Shown here piece after piece: positions 32,722-44,313 of a stretch of 64,000 bases of DNA. The DNA comes from Lactarius indigo (lineage: Eukaryota; Basidiomycota; Agaricomycetes; Russulales; Russulaceae), in the NCBI GenBank assembly GCA_025766275.1, contig JAFKAC010000124.1:62001-126000 (forward strand), written 5' to 3'. Position numbers and translations under genes: made by a program. Position 1 is the first letter of the stretch. Each line of letters begins with the position of its first letter. The notes beneath the pieces are model-generated. The model saw only the letters and a list, made by a program, of their open reading frames with translations, was not told where the DNA came from and did not search any database.

Positions 32722-33471
32722 CCTCAATCGTGGCGTATTCGACTAGAGACCAGTGGACGTCATTCTGTCCCTATCATATCGAAAGACGAGGAGATCGTAA
32801 CGTGCCAACAAGATTCTTAGGAGCAGCTCAGTGGAGAGAACGAGGAGAAGACACCAGGTATTTCGTAGAATTTAACGGTCCTAACCGTTTCCGACCTGTT
32901 GAGTTCAATTTCAAACACCTCTGTTGGACTGAGGTTACTTGGAACCCCATAGATCATCGCTGGGACATCGTACGACCAGCCGGGAGAAACTACAACTGTG
33001 ACATCGACGCACGAGAGCTTAATAGCCACGTGGACTACGGTCCCATCGACGGACAAGCACAAGAACATACAGACGAAGGAATCAGTGGAGAAGAAGCCTC
33101 CGAAAGTCAATCACCAAGCAGAGGAACAACACCAGCAGAAGAAGCCAGCCTGGGAGCTATTGGCGATCATATTATACAACGAACTGAGTCCCTCACCATC
33201 CATCAACCTGAACCAGAAGTAATCCACATCCACAGCCCAGCAGTCACAATGGCAACTGCTATGATTACTCAAGAAGAACTCCAACTCACCGCAGAAGCTC
33301 GGGATCAAATAGCCCTGGAAGAACAAAGACGCATTGCAGAAGAATCTCGAGCTAACCTAGCTCCCATCAATCCCTATACCGGTCATCGAATGACCGAAGA
33401 CGACGTAGCAATTCACCGTGCCATCGGGCCAGATGTAGCAGATCCCCCTAGTGGAGGAGGCGGACCCCCTG

Positions 33472-34050
33472 TGTTACGCCCTAGCAGGGGCGTGGGTTCT
33501 AAAGGTTCTGAATCACACAGGTATCAAGCGAAGACCTCTGTTGTCTTATTGCTATGAAATACGAGTGATAAAAGTGTGGCACAAGGTGCAGCACGACTCT
33601 GCTATGTAGGACTCCTCGTCCGAAGTGTCTAACACTTCTCTACACTTGATCTTGCTAGTGTGCAGAGTATAACAGGTGTAACGCGTTGATATAGTTCAAC
33701 TGCAAAGACTTCGAAGTGTCCTGATTAAGGACTGAGGTAGGGGATGCACAAGGAGAGAGGGATAAGGCGAGGTCACACCAAAATACGAAGGCAAGGTTGC
33801 TAGATTGCAAACGAAGCCAAGTCTGGCTTCCTACGGTCTATGGTACAGGTTTATATAGGACAGGGTTCCAAACAACATGAACACAAGTCCACACAATATC
33901 AAAGAGACTAAATGGAGCAAACAGAAGTTTGGATCAAAGAAACAGCGCCACTAGTAACAGTAGCTCCTTTGGTAACAAGGTATGGTACAGAAGGGGGAAG
34001 GCAGGGTGGAGACATACTGTGGCTTAGGTCCGAAGCGTCGGATCATAACA
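33472..34050 (-). mobile_element. 579-base solo LTR in element 2 gag
   Basis: Same length and sequence family as 57796-58374. On the plus strand it begins TGTTACGCCC and ends CATAACA. Its TATA box (TATATAA in the reverse strand) sets the orientation to minus. The flanking five bases differ (CCCTG and CCAAG), unlike the copy in element 6. Together with the loss of about 950 bases of gag, this suggests a deletion that used this LTR as an endpoint. Confidence 0.85.
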
Positions 34051-34352
34051 CCAAGGGGAGGATTTCTACAGAGAGGAGGAGGATGTAATAATCAAAGGCC
34101 AGTCACTTGCTATAATTGTGGAAAGGACGGGCACATGGCACGAGATTGCAGACAACCACGGGGAGGCTACCAACCTCAAACATCTACTAGTTGGTATATC
34201 GACACCGACTATCATCAGCAAGAACCCGAAGTCGCTACCAGGGCAGTTCAAGACGTACCCCCTCAACAGCGCGCTAGCGACTGGCTTAACGGAGTAGCAG
34301 GAGAATCGGACGACATAAAAGATATTATCCTCCAACAATTATGGAAGAAGGA

Positions 34353-34359
34353 GGGTTTT
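34353..34359 (+). promoter_or_regulatory. element 2 putative -1 frameshift site GGGTTTT
   Basis: GAG GGT TTT CAG in the gag frame. Pol continues in the -1 frame. The heptamer matches that of elements 1 and 3. Confidence 0.65.
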
Positions 34360-37300
34360 CAGGACGCCTGAACCCATCGGCCTGGGTGAGGGCGGTTAAT
34401 TGTAACAGTGTAATCATGACTTGCTATCGTTCTATGAGAGTTCCAGTATCGATTCGCACCAGTTACGCAATGGCCGACATACGAGCACTAGTTGACTCAG
34501 GAGCAACTCATTGCTTCATGAAACCCTCCTTTGCAAAAAGGATGGGACTCGGGATGAAACCACTCAACGTTCCAAAGAAAATATGGAACATTGATAACAC
34601 AGAGAATAAGTTGGGACGTATCACTCACTATACCGATGTCGACGTCCAAACTAAAGGAATCCATAAGGAGATACATTTCCTTATTACAGATATCGGCAAC
34701 GAAGACATTGTGTTGGGATACCCCTGGCTTGCTATTTACGACCCACACATCAAATGGTCACAAGCTGCCATTCATGAGGACATGCTCCCCATCATCATTC
34801 GCTCAACCAACCCCTATCTCAAAACAACAACAATTGCGGCAGCCACTTCTCAGAACGATGAATATGAAGTCGTACACTCTTGCGTTATCACAGACGAACA
34901 ACGACAACAATTTGAGGAAGGATGCCGAATTAGGGCCACCGCCACCAACCTCGCTATTGCCGCTCAACAATATACCACCAAAGCTGAGTTACCCCCCGAA
35001 TACCGCGAATTTGAACGTCTCTTCAGCGAAGAAGCATCGGACAGGTTTCCACCCAGCAGGCCCTGGGATCATGCCATCGAGTTCAAACCAGGGACAGCTG
35101 ACACCATTGATTGCAAGATATACCCTATGACTCAAGAAGAAGACAAGAAACTGCGTGAATGGATTGATGAACAGCTGAAAAAGGGGTACATACGACCCTC
35201 AAAGTCCCCATACGCATCGTCCTTCTTCTTTATCAAAAAGAAGGATGGTAAGTTGCGACCTGTCCAGGATTACCGAAAAATCAACGCGGTCACCATCCGC
35301 AACCAATATCCACTTCCTCTCATTTCCGACCTTATCACCGACCTCAGCAACGCCCACATCTATACCAAGCTCAACGTTAGATGGGGGTACAACAACATAT
35401 GCATCAAAGAGGGAGACAAGGAAAAAGTGGCGTTCAAAACACGATATGGATTATTCGAACCAACAGTGATGTTTTTCGGCTTAACCAACTCCCCGGCGAC
35501 GTTCCAGACTATGATGAACTTCATCTTCAGGGACATCATCGCAAAGCATGAAAAACGTGGTACAACTATTTGGGTTTACATGGACGACATTGGCATCGCT
35601 ACGGGACTCAATCATTCCTTACCAGACCACATCGACGCAGTCAAAGACGTTCTCCGCGTATCCGCGGAGCATGACCTATATTACAAACTCGAGAAATGCC
35701 TCTTCCACTCTCCGCGTATGGATTACCTGGGGGTAATCCTTGAAAAGGGGGTGACACGCATGGACCCTGTCAAAATTTCGGGCATTAAAGACTGGCCAAC
35801 GCCAACCAAAGTTAAGGACGTCAGATCTTTCCTCGGATTTTGCAATTTTTACTGACCCTTTATACGAGGTTTTGCGACCAAAGCACGACCGCTTAACAAG
35901 CTCACGCGCAAAGATACCGAATGGCACTGGGGAGACGAAGAAGAAAAGGCGTTCCAGGACCTTAAAACGCTCGTCACTAGTGAACCCGTCTTAGCGCACC
36001 CAGATCTCACACAACAATTCGAATTAGAAGTCGATGCATCTGGTTTTGCCACAGGTGCAGTCCTCCTTCAACGAAAAGCAGACGGCAAATGACACCCCAT
36101 CGGCTACTACTCGTCCACCCTCAATGAAGCCGAATGAAATTATGATATCTACGACCTCGAACTCCTCGCAATTGTTAAAGCCTTCCGCCACTGGAGACCC
36201 CTCTTAGCGGGCTCCCCTCACAAGATCAAAGTATTCTCCGACCATCTTAATCTACAATATTGGAAATCGCCACAAAAGATTAGTAGACGCGTGGCCAGGG
36301 AAGTACTCGAACTCTCAGAATATGACTTCGAGATTCACCACATTAAGGGAACTTCTAATGGACGCGCTGATGCACTGTCGCGAAGACCAGACTACGACCA
36401 AGGAGAAAACGATAACGAAGGAATCACAGTGCTGCCCGAGAGCGTCTTTGCACGCGCTACCACACTGGAAGAACCACGACACCCGCACTGGAGACCTGAG
36501 ATCTTACCAGTAGAAATGACTCTGGAACACCCCATCTACGAACAGGACACAGCTAAGTTGAAACCTTGGGTCGACGCTCACAAGCTAAAAGACATCGAAG
36601 GGACATGGTACAAAGACGGGCGCCGAGTGGTCACCGGCGGCATCCATGACAAACGCACTATTATTGCTGCTCACCATGACTCCCCCGTCTACGGCCATCT
36701 GGGTATCAAACGCACTCTTCAACTCACCGAACGACACTACTGGTGGCCGCAAATGAAGAATGATGTCATGGACTACATCAAAGGTTGTGCAGAATGCCAG
36801 CGGCACAAAGTCAACCTCCGACCCATCAGGGCGCCCTTGCAACCCATCTATCCCAAACCTGAGGCCTTGCCGTTCGAAACCATCGCTGTGGACTTTATTA
36901 CTAAACTCCCTATCTCTCGTGGCTACGATTCTATCCTAACAGTGACAGACCACGATTGCACTAAAGCTGCCGTCTTCATCCCGTGCAATGAGGAGATAAC
37001 AGCCGAAGGGACAGCTGCTCTGTACGTCTCTCACGTCTTCCCACGATTTGGACTCCCCTCGCGCGTCATCAGTGATCGAGACCCCCGTTTCGCATCCAAG
37101 TTCATGCGAGAGATATGCAAAATCCTTGGCATCAGCCAAAATATCTCAACCGCTTATCACCCCCGAACTGATGGCCAATCGGAACGAACAAACCAATGGC
37201 TAGAACAATATCTCCGCTTCTGGGTAAATGAACGACAAGATGACTGGGTTCGTTATCTGCCAATGGCAGAATTCACGCACAACAACTGGCCTAACGAAAC

Positions 37301-37498
37301 TACGCGGGAGTCTCCCTTCTTTCTCTTATCAGGGTTCAACCCTCGCGCTGATTGGACCAATAGGCCTTCCCCTATCCCACAGGTGTCACTAAGACTAGAC
37401 CAGTTTAAACAAGCGTGACAGCGCGCTTTCTCCTGCATGCTCCGGGCACAAAAATCATGGGTCAAACACAAAGATACGCCCAAGTTCAAGGAAGGAGA
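34359..37498 (+). pseudogene. element 2 pol (PR-RT-RH-IN), four nonsense codons, 3' cut off
   Basis: One frame from the frameshift site to 37498. Protease ALVDSGATHCFM; RT with VYMDDIGIAT; RNase H with LEVDASGFATGAVLL and GRADALSRRPD; integrase zinc finger (HHDSPVYGHLG ... CAECQRHK) and core (VDFITKLPI, VISDRDPRF, DGQSERTNQ). TGA stops at 35853, 36090, 36135 and 37416; related copies have CGA at the first two and AGA at the others. The frame is lost at 37498, where the LTR of element 3 begins, before GPF/Y and chromodomain. Confidence 0.88.
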
Positions 37499-38021
37499 TG
37501 TTACGTTTCTGTACGGATTGAGACGCGAACCCTTACTGTACCGGTTGCAACTACGGCGGTAAGGTAGATTAGTTGCGGACTTACGATAGGCGATACGAGT
37601 ATGATAGGAGATTGCACGTTGATTGCTGACTGAGGACTACGCCACCGATACTAGTACTAGTAGTATTAGTGTTTGAGCCATTTCTGCGATACGTTGGACG
37701 CTACTTTACGATGACTCATAGCAGCGCTTGAAAGCCTGCTCGACTTGTATTTATAGTGTCTAGCGAAGACCAAGATACGCCATCTTGGTCTTCTTGAATC
37801 GTCACTTTCTTTCGTCTATTCTCTTCGTCTCCTAAGAAGTCTTCGCATTCGTGTCCAACCCCTGTTGTGACTCCGTATCAAGCTGTTAAGTCTCGCTGGT
37901 GTACCTCCGCGTATTCACTAAGGCGAGAGCACGGACCTTCATGTCATCGTGTCAGGATATTTGCTAAGTTGTTATCGCCTCTACCGAGCTCAAGTCGAGC
38001 TAACGTCGTGACGACGTTACA
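37499..38021 (+). repeat. element 3 5' LTR
   Basis: 523 bases, TGTTACG to GTTACA, alignable with the element 1 LTR over most of its length but different in the region 37810-37940 (a T/C-rich stretch and an extra segment), so it is a distinct subfamily. Confidence 0.9.
37748..37792 (+). promoter_or_regulatory. element 3 core promoter and start-site hairpin
   Basis: TATTTATA at 37748, hairpin arms AAGACCAAGAT (37766-37776) and ATCTTGGTCTT (37782-37792). The second arm is 34 bases from the TATA start and is complementary to the primer site at 38024-38034. Confidence 0.75.
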
Positions 38022-38023
38022 TT

Positions 38024-38034
38024 AAGACCAAGAT
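38024..38034 (+). other. element 3 primer binding site (self-priming type)
   Basis: AAGACCAAGAT two bases after the LTR, an 11-base perfect complement of the predicted transcript start. Confidence 0.72.
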
Positions 38035-38040
38035 CCCATC

Positions 38041-40027
38041 GTGGCCGTAACAACAAGAGATCAGTGGACGAACTTCCGTCCCTATTCGCTCCCAAGAAGG
38101 GGAGAACGCAATGTTCCCACGCGCTTTCTACAAGCTGCCAGGTGGAGGGAAAGACAAGAAGAAACCGGATATTTCGTGGAGTTTAACGGGCCTACTAGAT
38201 TTCGCCCAGTTGAGTTCAACTTTGACCGTCTGTGCTGGGTAGAAGTTACGTGGAATCCCATAGACTCTCAGTGGGACGTCATATGACCAGCCAGACCCAG
38301 ATATAACTGCGACATTGACGCACGAGAACTCAATAGCCGAGCTGACTGGGGCCCCATCGACGGGCAAATACGAGAACACTCTACCAGAGAAGTAGTATCA
38401 GAAGAAGGCGAAGAAGGCGAACAAAGTCAGGAGGAAAGCGAAGGACGAGAGCCAAACCAGACGGAAACTAGTGGAGGAGCTATACAAGACCTCCTTGTCG
38501 AACGAGCTGAGTCCGCGCATATCACCGAACCAGAACCAATTCACATCCGATCCCCAGCTATCATGGCAACCTTAACGCAGGCACTGGAAGAAGTCGCATT
38601 AGAAGAATTGCGCGCAATACGAGAGGAGGCACGAGAAATCCTCATGCCCATCAACCCGGAAACCGGACGACGAATGACGGCCGATGACGCTGCAATATTT
38701 CGAGCCATAGGGTCTGATAGAGGAGATCCACCATCGGGAGGACCCTTAGGCATAGAATTGCCACCCGGAGTAGGAGGCCCAAGCGGCGATCCACCGCCAC
38801 CACCAGACGGGGGAATCCCTTTCGATATAAGAAGAACCGAACCACCATGAGGACCACCAACGGGACCGCCAGGAGGCGGCGGAGCCGGAGGAGGAAATCA
38901 CAATGAGAAACTCACTGTGGCATGTGTACTGGGGGATGAACCTGGACGCCCCCATCATGCGAAACGACTACAGGAGGTGTCTCCTATTCCTGTCATACAT
39001 CAAAGGCGGAGCAGTCAGCGAATGGGTCTTGTCCTTCCTGAACTGGCTCAATAGACAAATACAACGAGGGATCAGTCCCTACATGTGGGAGCTATGGGAC
39101 ACCGTAGCTGACGGATTCAGTCAGCGATTCGAAAATACGCTGGAGCGAGAACAAGCGCAAGCGATACTGAGGAAGGGTTTCAAGATGACGGGAGAGGACA
39201 TTGACAAGTACGTCAATGACTTCGAACAGCTGGCATGGAAAGCTCACTACTGCCTCAACGAACCACAAACCATCGACCTCTTTACGTCGGGCTTGCCGAG
39301 GGAGTTATTCAAGAATGCCTTCCAGTTTGATGATCCAATCACGTTCGATGACTGGAAGAGAGCAGTCCTTAAACGCCAAAAGAACTACATCCACCTCAAA
39401 GCAAGGCTTAACGAGTACAAGAATACGACCACACAGCCAAAGAAACAAAGTGGTAACGCAGGATGGGCACTGCCACAGAATCTGCCACAGAACAATCCAT
39501 GGGCCATGGACACCTCTGCCGACCGTGCCAAGGTGAGATTGGCGGGATCCGAAGAAGTCGACTTCAACAAACTCCCGCACCATAACTGGCCCACGCCGCC
39601 ATTTCCACCAAGGGGAGGGCCCGGAGCTCGAGGACGAGGAAGAGGGGGATCTTGAAGGGACTTAAGGAACGTCCTTTGCTATAATTGTCACGCCCCAGGC
39701 CACCTCTCACGAAACTGTCCGTATCTGCGTACCTCGCAGCAGCAGCAGTGGCCGGCAGCTCCATCCAGCAGCCGCATGACCGAAACCACCGGATACCCTC
39801 AAGGGCCGGTGTCACAATACGCACCGTCACAATACGCACCATTGCTGCCGGGATATATGTCACCAGCACCCAGCGTAACACCCGCGCCTCAGATTAATGT
39901 GGCAAGCACAAAAACAGCAGGAGAACAAGCAAAGGAATGGCTTACGCAGGTAGCCAATAGTACAGATGAGGTGAAAGACCTCATACTTCAAGATCTGTGG
40001 GGAAAAGAGGGTTTTCGGGACGCCTAA
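38041..40027 (+). pseudogene. element 3 gag, three nonsense codons and a deletion
   Basis: Begins at the conserved GTG 38041 and ends at TAA 40025-40027. TGA stops at 38284, 38848 and 39653. Between about 38910 and 38925 roughly 70 bases present in element 1 (upstream of the capsid WHVYWGMN motif) are lost, shifting the frame. Downstream are the capsid-like domain (38926-39560), the Arg/Gly segment and the CCHC knuckle CYNCHAPGHLSRNC. Confidence 0.88.
40009..40015 (+). promoter_or_regulatory. element 3 putative -1 frameshift site GGGTTTT
   Basis: GAG GGT TTT CGG in the gag frame, three codons before the gag TAA. Pol is open in -1. Confidence 0.65.
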
Positions 40028-43000
40028 ACCCGTCAGTCTGGGTGAGGGCTCTTCAATGTAATTCTGTAATCGTGACGACGCGCTATCAATCTATGCGAAT
40101 TCCAGTAACCGTCCGAACAAATTACCAAACGACTGAGACAAAGGCACTGGTTGACTCCGGCACAACCGATAACTTCATACGACCGAACATGGCAGTCCGG
40201 GCTGGAATACCGGTACGGCCACTAGAAACGCCTCGCAAGATATGGAATATAGACAACACGGAAAACAAAGCTGGGTTAATCACTCATTATGTTAACCTAG
40301 AAGTGAAAACACGAGGACAGGTGAAACAAATGACCTTCTTGGTCACCGATCTCGGAAGCGAAGACATGGTGCTGGGCTACCCATGGCTGAGCGCCTTTGA
40401 ACCAACTATCAGCTGGGCCACTGCAACTATACATCCCGACATGCAACCAGTAGTGCTAGCCACTACAGAAGCACTACTATCAACATCAACCGTTCGAGCC
40501 CTCATTGTTGCCGAAAAGGAAGACATCTTACGAACACTAGAGGAAGAGACGTTTGCCCGAGCCACTACCTCGACGGAGCTGGCCATACAGGCGAAACAAC
40601 AACAAACGGCGGCGGTACTCCCTCATGAATACGCAATGTTTGGCAAACTCTTCGACGAGCAAGCCTCGCATCGCTTTCCCCTGGCCAGGCCGTGGGATCA
40701 CGCGATAGACTTCAAACCATCCGCGCCAGCCGCTATTGACTGCAAGATATACCCCATGACTCAAAAGGAAGAAGACGAGCTCAAGGAATTCCTTGAAGAA
40801 AAGCTACGCCAGGGGTACTTACGCCCCTCCATATCCCCGTACGCATCCTCCTTTTTCTTTATCAAAAAGAAGGACGGGAAACTACGCCCCGTGCAGGACT
40901 ACCGAGTTATCAATTCCCACACTGTCCGAAATCAATATCTGCTGCCCCTGATCCAGGACCTCATCCTCGACCTCAGCAACGCCCACATTTACACAAAACT
41001 CGACATCCGATGGGGGTACAATAACATACGCATTCGCGACGGAGATCAGGAAAAGGCAGCATTCAAAACCAAATTCGGCCTCTTTGAACCCACTGTCATG
41101 TTCTTCGGACTCACCAACTCCCCCGCAACCTTCCAATCAATGATGAACCACATATACCGCGACACCATAGCCAAGCATGAACGACTGGGCACCACGATAC
41201 GTGTCTATATGGATGATATTGGGATCGCGACTCACTTCGACCATGACTTGACAGCCCACATTGCGGCAGTTCGGGACGTTTTACGCGTCGCGGAGGAGCA
41301 CAACCTCTATTTCAAACTGGAAAAGTGCCTCTTTCATCAACCGCGTATGGATTACCTGGGGGTAATCCTTGAAAGGGGGGTGACCAGAATGGACCCCGTA
41401 AAAGTTCAAGGCATCAAGGATTGGCCGACGCCAATGAAGGTCAAGGACGTCCGGTCCTTCCTTGGCTTCTGCAACTTTTACCGACTTTTCATACGCGGCT
41501 TCGCAACTCACGCCAAACCACTTACCAAATTAACGCGAAAAGATGAAGAATGGCAATGGACAGAAGAGGAAGATCAAGCATTCCAAACATTGAAGCGCCT
41601 TGTCACAGAAGAACCAGTATTGGCACACCCTGTCCTTCAAGACCCATTCGAGCTAGAAGTGGACGCCTCAGGATACGCGGTGGGAGCCGTACTATTACAA
41701 AAGAAATCTGACGGAAAGCGACATCCCATAGGCTACTATTCAGCAACACTCTCCGAAGCAGAGAGAAATTATGACATTTATGACCTAGAACTACTCGCCA
41801 TAGTCAAAGCTCTATGAAATTGGAGACCGCTACTCACGGGAGCTCCACACAAAATCAAGATCTACTCGGACCACCTAAATCTACAATACTGGAAGTCGCC
41901 GCAGAAAATCAGTAGGCGAGTGGCAAGGGAAGTACTCGAACTCTCAGAGTACGACTTCGAAATTCACCACATCAAGGGAAAGAATAATGGGAGAGCCGAC
42001 GCGTTGTCACGCCGACCAGACTACAACCAAGGAACCGAAGACAACAGCGAAGTGGTGGTGTTACCACCCGAAGTCTTCGTCCGAACCCTCAACACGGCAC
42101 GAACATTCATTCTCAACCCGAACTTGACGCAGCCACGACACCAGCAGGACGAAGAAGTCATCAAAATGTGGGTAGACCCCCATCGGTTGAAAAAGATACA
42201 GGGAGAATGGTACAAGGACGGCAGGTTCGTGATAACAGGGCCAGCATCGACGCATCGCGTACTAATTCACGATCACCATGACTTGCCGATACACGGACAC
42301 CCCGGGATTGCGAGAACACAATGAATCCTAGAAAGGCACTACTGGTGGCCGCGACTGCGAAAGGACGTGTACGAATACGTGCAAGGATGCGCCGAATGTC
42401 AACGAAACAAAGTCAACACACGCCCCATACGAGCGGCCTTACACCCCATCACGCCTGTACTCGACGCCACCCCTTTTCAAACCGTGGCAATAGATTTCAT
42501 CACCAAACTGCCGGAGTCGAATGGATGCGACAGCATTCTTACTATCACGGACCACGACTGTAGCAAAGCGTCAGTGTTCATACCATGTGGAGAAGCAGTA
42601 ACCGCGGAAGAGACCGCAGCACTGTACGTCGCCCACGTTTTCAAACGGTTCGGATTACCACGCAAAATCATCAGTGACCGAGACCCTCGATTCACGCCCA
42701 AGTTCACAAGAGAGGCATGCAGAATTCTAGGGGTTCAGCAGAACATATCCACGGCGTACCATCCGCGCACCGACGGACAATCGGAGAGAACCAATCAATG
42801 GCTGGAACAATATTTACGCTTCTGGGTAAATGAGCGTCAAGATAACTGGACCGCCTATCTGCCAATCGCGGAATTCGTGCACAATAATTGGCCTCACGAA
42901 CACACTAAGCAATCGCCGTTCCAGCTTCTGATGGGATATGATCCACAAGCTGATTGGACGGATAAGCCTTCCCCTATTCCCCAAGTGACCGCCCGGCTGA

Positions 43001-43754
43001 CACAGCTAAAAGAAGCTAGAGACACAGCGCAACGCCTCATGAAAAAGGCACAGGAAGCGTGGGTGCGCAACAGAGATACGCCCAAGTTTCGCATCAACGA
43101 CCTCGTATGGTTAGAAGGGAGGCATCTCTGAACCAATCAACCCACGGCGAAATTAGCGGCATGACGCCACGGACCGTTTCGGGTGATCCAGGTGATGTCA
43201 CCTTACAACTATCGATTAGAGCTTCCCACGCAGTGGAGTATACACCCAGTGTTCCACATCGATCTTCTCACCCCATACAAACAAACTCCCTTACATGGGG
43301 AGAATTTCGCACAACCACCTCCAGAACTCATCGATGGAGAAGAAGAATACGAGGTCGAGGCCATTCTAGACTCCCGGCACTTCGGCAGGGGAAGACGCCT
43401 TCAGTACCTCGTCAAATGGAAGGGGTACCCAGACTCGGAGAATCAGTGGGTCAACAAAGATGACGTCTTCGCGCCAGAGGCCATTCGTCTGTATCAGGAA
43501 ACGCGGACACACGGGAAAACGGTTAAAACAAGCGAGGAAGGACTAGAGGAAAGTCATCCCCATTTCCTCCGCTCTACCACCACTACCTTTATGCCTACTT
43601 CCCCACTTCGACATGTCACACAAGTGGCACTCCTCGACTCCCTCGCGCAAGACGCGCGCGCCCTCCTGGCCGAAGACGACGACACTGAGATACCCAACAC
43701 TCAGCTCACCCCATGGACTCCTCTTAGACCAGCAGAGGGGCCCATCACCGCACA
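40015..43754 (+). pseudogene. element 3 pol, four nonsense codons, tail cut off
   Basis: Protease ALVDSGTTDNFI (third motif residue Thr instead of Ala), RT with VYMDDIGIAT, RNase H, integrase (HDLPIHGHPG, VISDRDPRF-type core IISDRDPRF, DGQSERTNQ), GPF/Y and chromodomain (EYEVEAILDSRH, LVKWKGYP). TGA stops at 41815, 42322, 43129 and 43162, each at an arginine codon of element 1. The tail ends after about 90 residues at the junction with element 4. Confidence 0.9.
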
Positions 43755-44283
43755 TGTAACGTCGTCACGACGTTAGCTCGACTTGAGCTCGGTAGAGGCG
43801 GTAACAACTTAGCGGATGCTCTGAAGACACGAAGGTTCAGTCTTGACGAATATCTTGAAGACTCGAAGGTCCAAGCGTAGATAGTGGTGAACACTCGAAG
43901 GTGCACTTCTCGGAAGAGATGGTGAAGAGAGGGACTGAGAGAGAGAGAGAGAGAGAGAGAGGGAACTAGTGACGATTCAAGAAGACCAAGATGGCGTATC
44001 TTGGTCCTCACAAGACAGGTTAAATACAATCGAGCAGGCTTTCAAGCGCTGCTATGAGTCGTGGTAATGTAGCGTCCAACGTGTCGCGTAAGTAGCTCGA
44101 ACCCTAATACTACTACTACTAGTATTAGTGGCATAGTCCTCAGTCAGCAATCTGTGCGCAATCTCCTATCGTACTCGTAATCGCCTATCGTAAGTCCGCA
44201 ACTAATCTACCTTACCGCCGTAGTTGCAACCGGTACAGTAAGGGTCCTCGGTCATGTGAACTCGTACAGGTCGAATCGTGACA
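43755..44283 (-). repeat. element 4 3' LTR
   Basis: 529 bases. On the minus strand it begins TGTCACG and ends CGTTACA. Hairpin and TATTTAA box are present (about 43980-44030). The upstream arm carries one change (GAGGACCAAGAT). Confidence 0.88.
43937..43961. repeat. (GA)n microsatellite in element 4 LTR
   Basis: About 12 GA units. The corresponding position of the element 1 LTR has a short TCTCTCTCTG run, so the tract expanded in this copy. Confidence 0.9.
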
Positions 44284-44313
44284 TCACCCCTCTTTCAGCG
44301 TGAGACCCCAGAC

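Larger units (their letters stand above)
32730..34371 (+). pseudogene. element 2 gag, capsid region replaced by a solo LTR
   Basis: The conserved N-terminal region begins at GTG 32730 (RDQWTSF, VEFNGPNRFRPVEFNF, LCWTEVTWNP) and runs to about 33471. The gag frame resumes at 34051 with an Arg/Gly segment and the CCHC knuckle CYNCGKDGHMARDC, ending at TGA 34369-34371. About 950 bases, covering the capsid-like domain present in element 1, are missing, and a 579-base LTR occupies the gap. Confidence 0.82.
31384..37498 (+). mobile_element. element 2: chromodomain-type Ty3/gypsy, 3'-truncated
   Basis: It begins with a 5' LTR (TGTTACG) and ends inside the integrase coding region at the 5' LTR of element 3. 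Its own 3' LTR and chromodomain are not in the window. Two solo LTRs of other families sit in it (31742-32552 and 33472-34050). It is related to elements 1 and 3 but clearly more divergent, with a different LTR. Pol carries four TGA stops. Confidence 0.88.
37499..43754 (+). mobile_element. element 3: Ty3/gypsy sister of element 1, 3'-truncated
   Basis: It has a 5' LTR, primer site, gag, pol and most of the chromodomain tail, and stops at 43754 where the opposite-strand LTR of element 4 starts. It is inserted in the integrase of element 2 (five bases before it are GGAGA). It is nearer to element 1 than to element 2 across gag and pol. Seven TGA stops and one deletion in gag make it defective. 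Confidence 0.9.

Noticed and set aside
22482..43164. TGA as a reassigned or read-through codon in the retroelements
   Set aside because: Related copies have arginine codons at each site, host genes here also end in TGA (1417-1419), and gag of elements 1 and 2 ends in TGA. CpG mutation explains the pattern without recoding.
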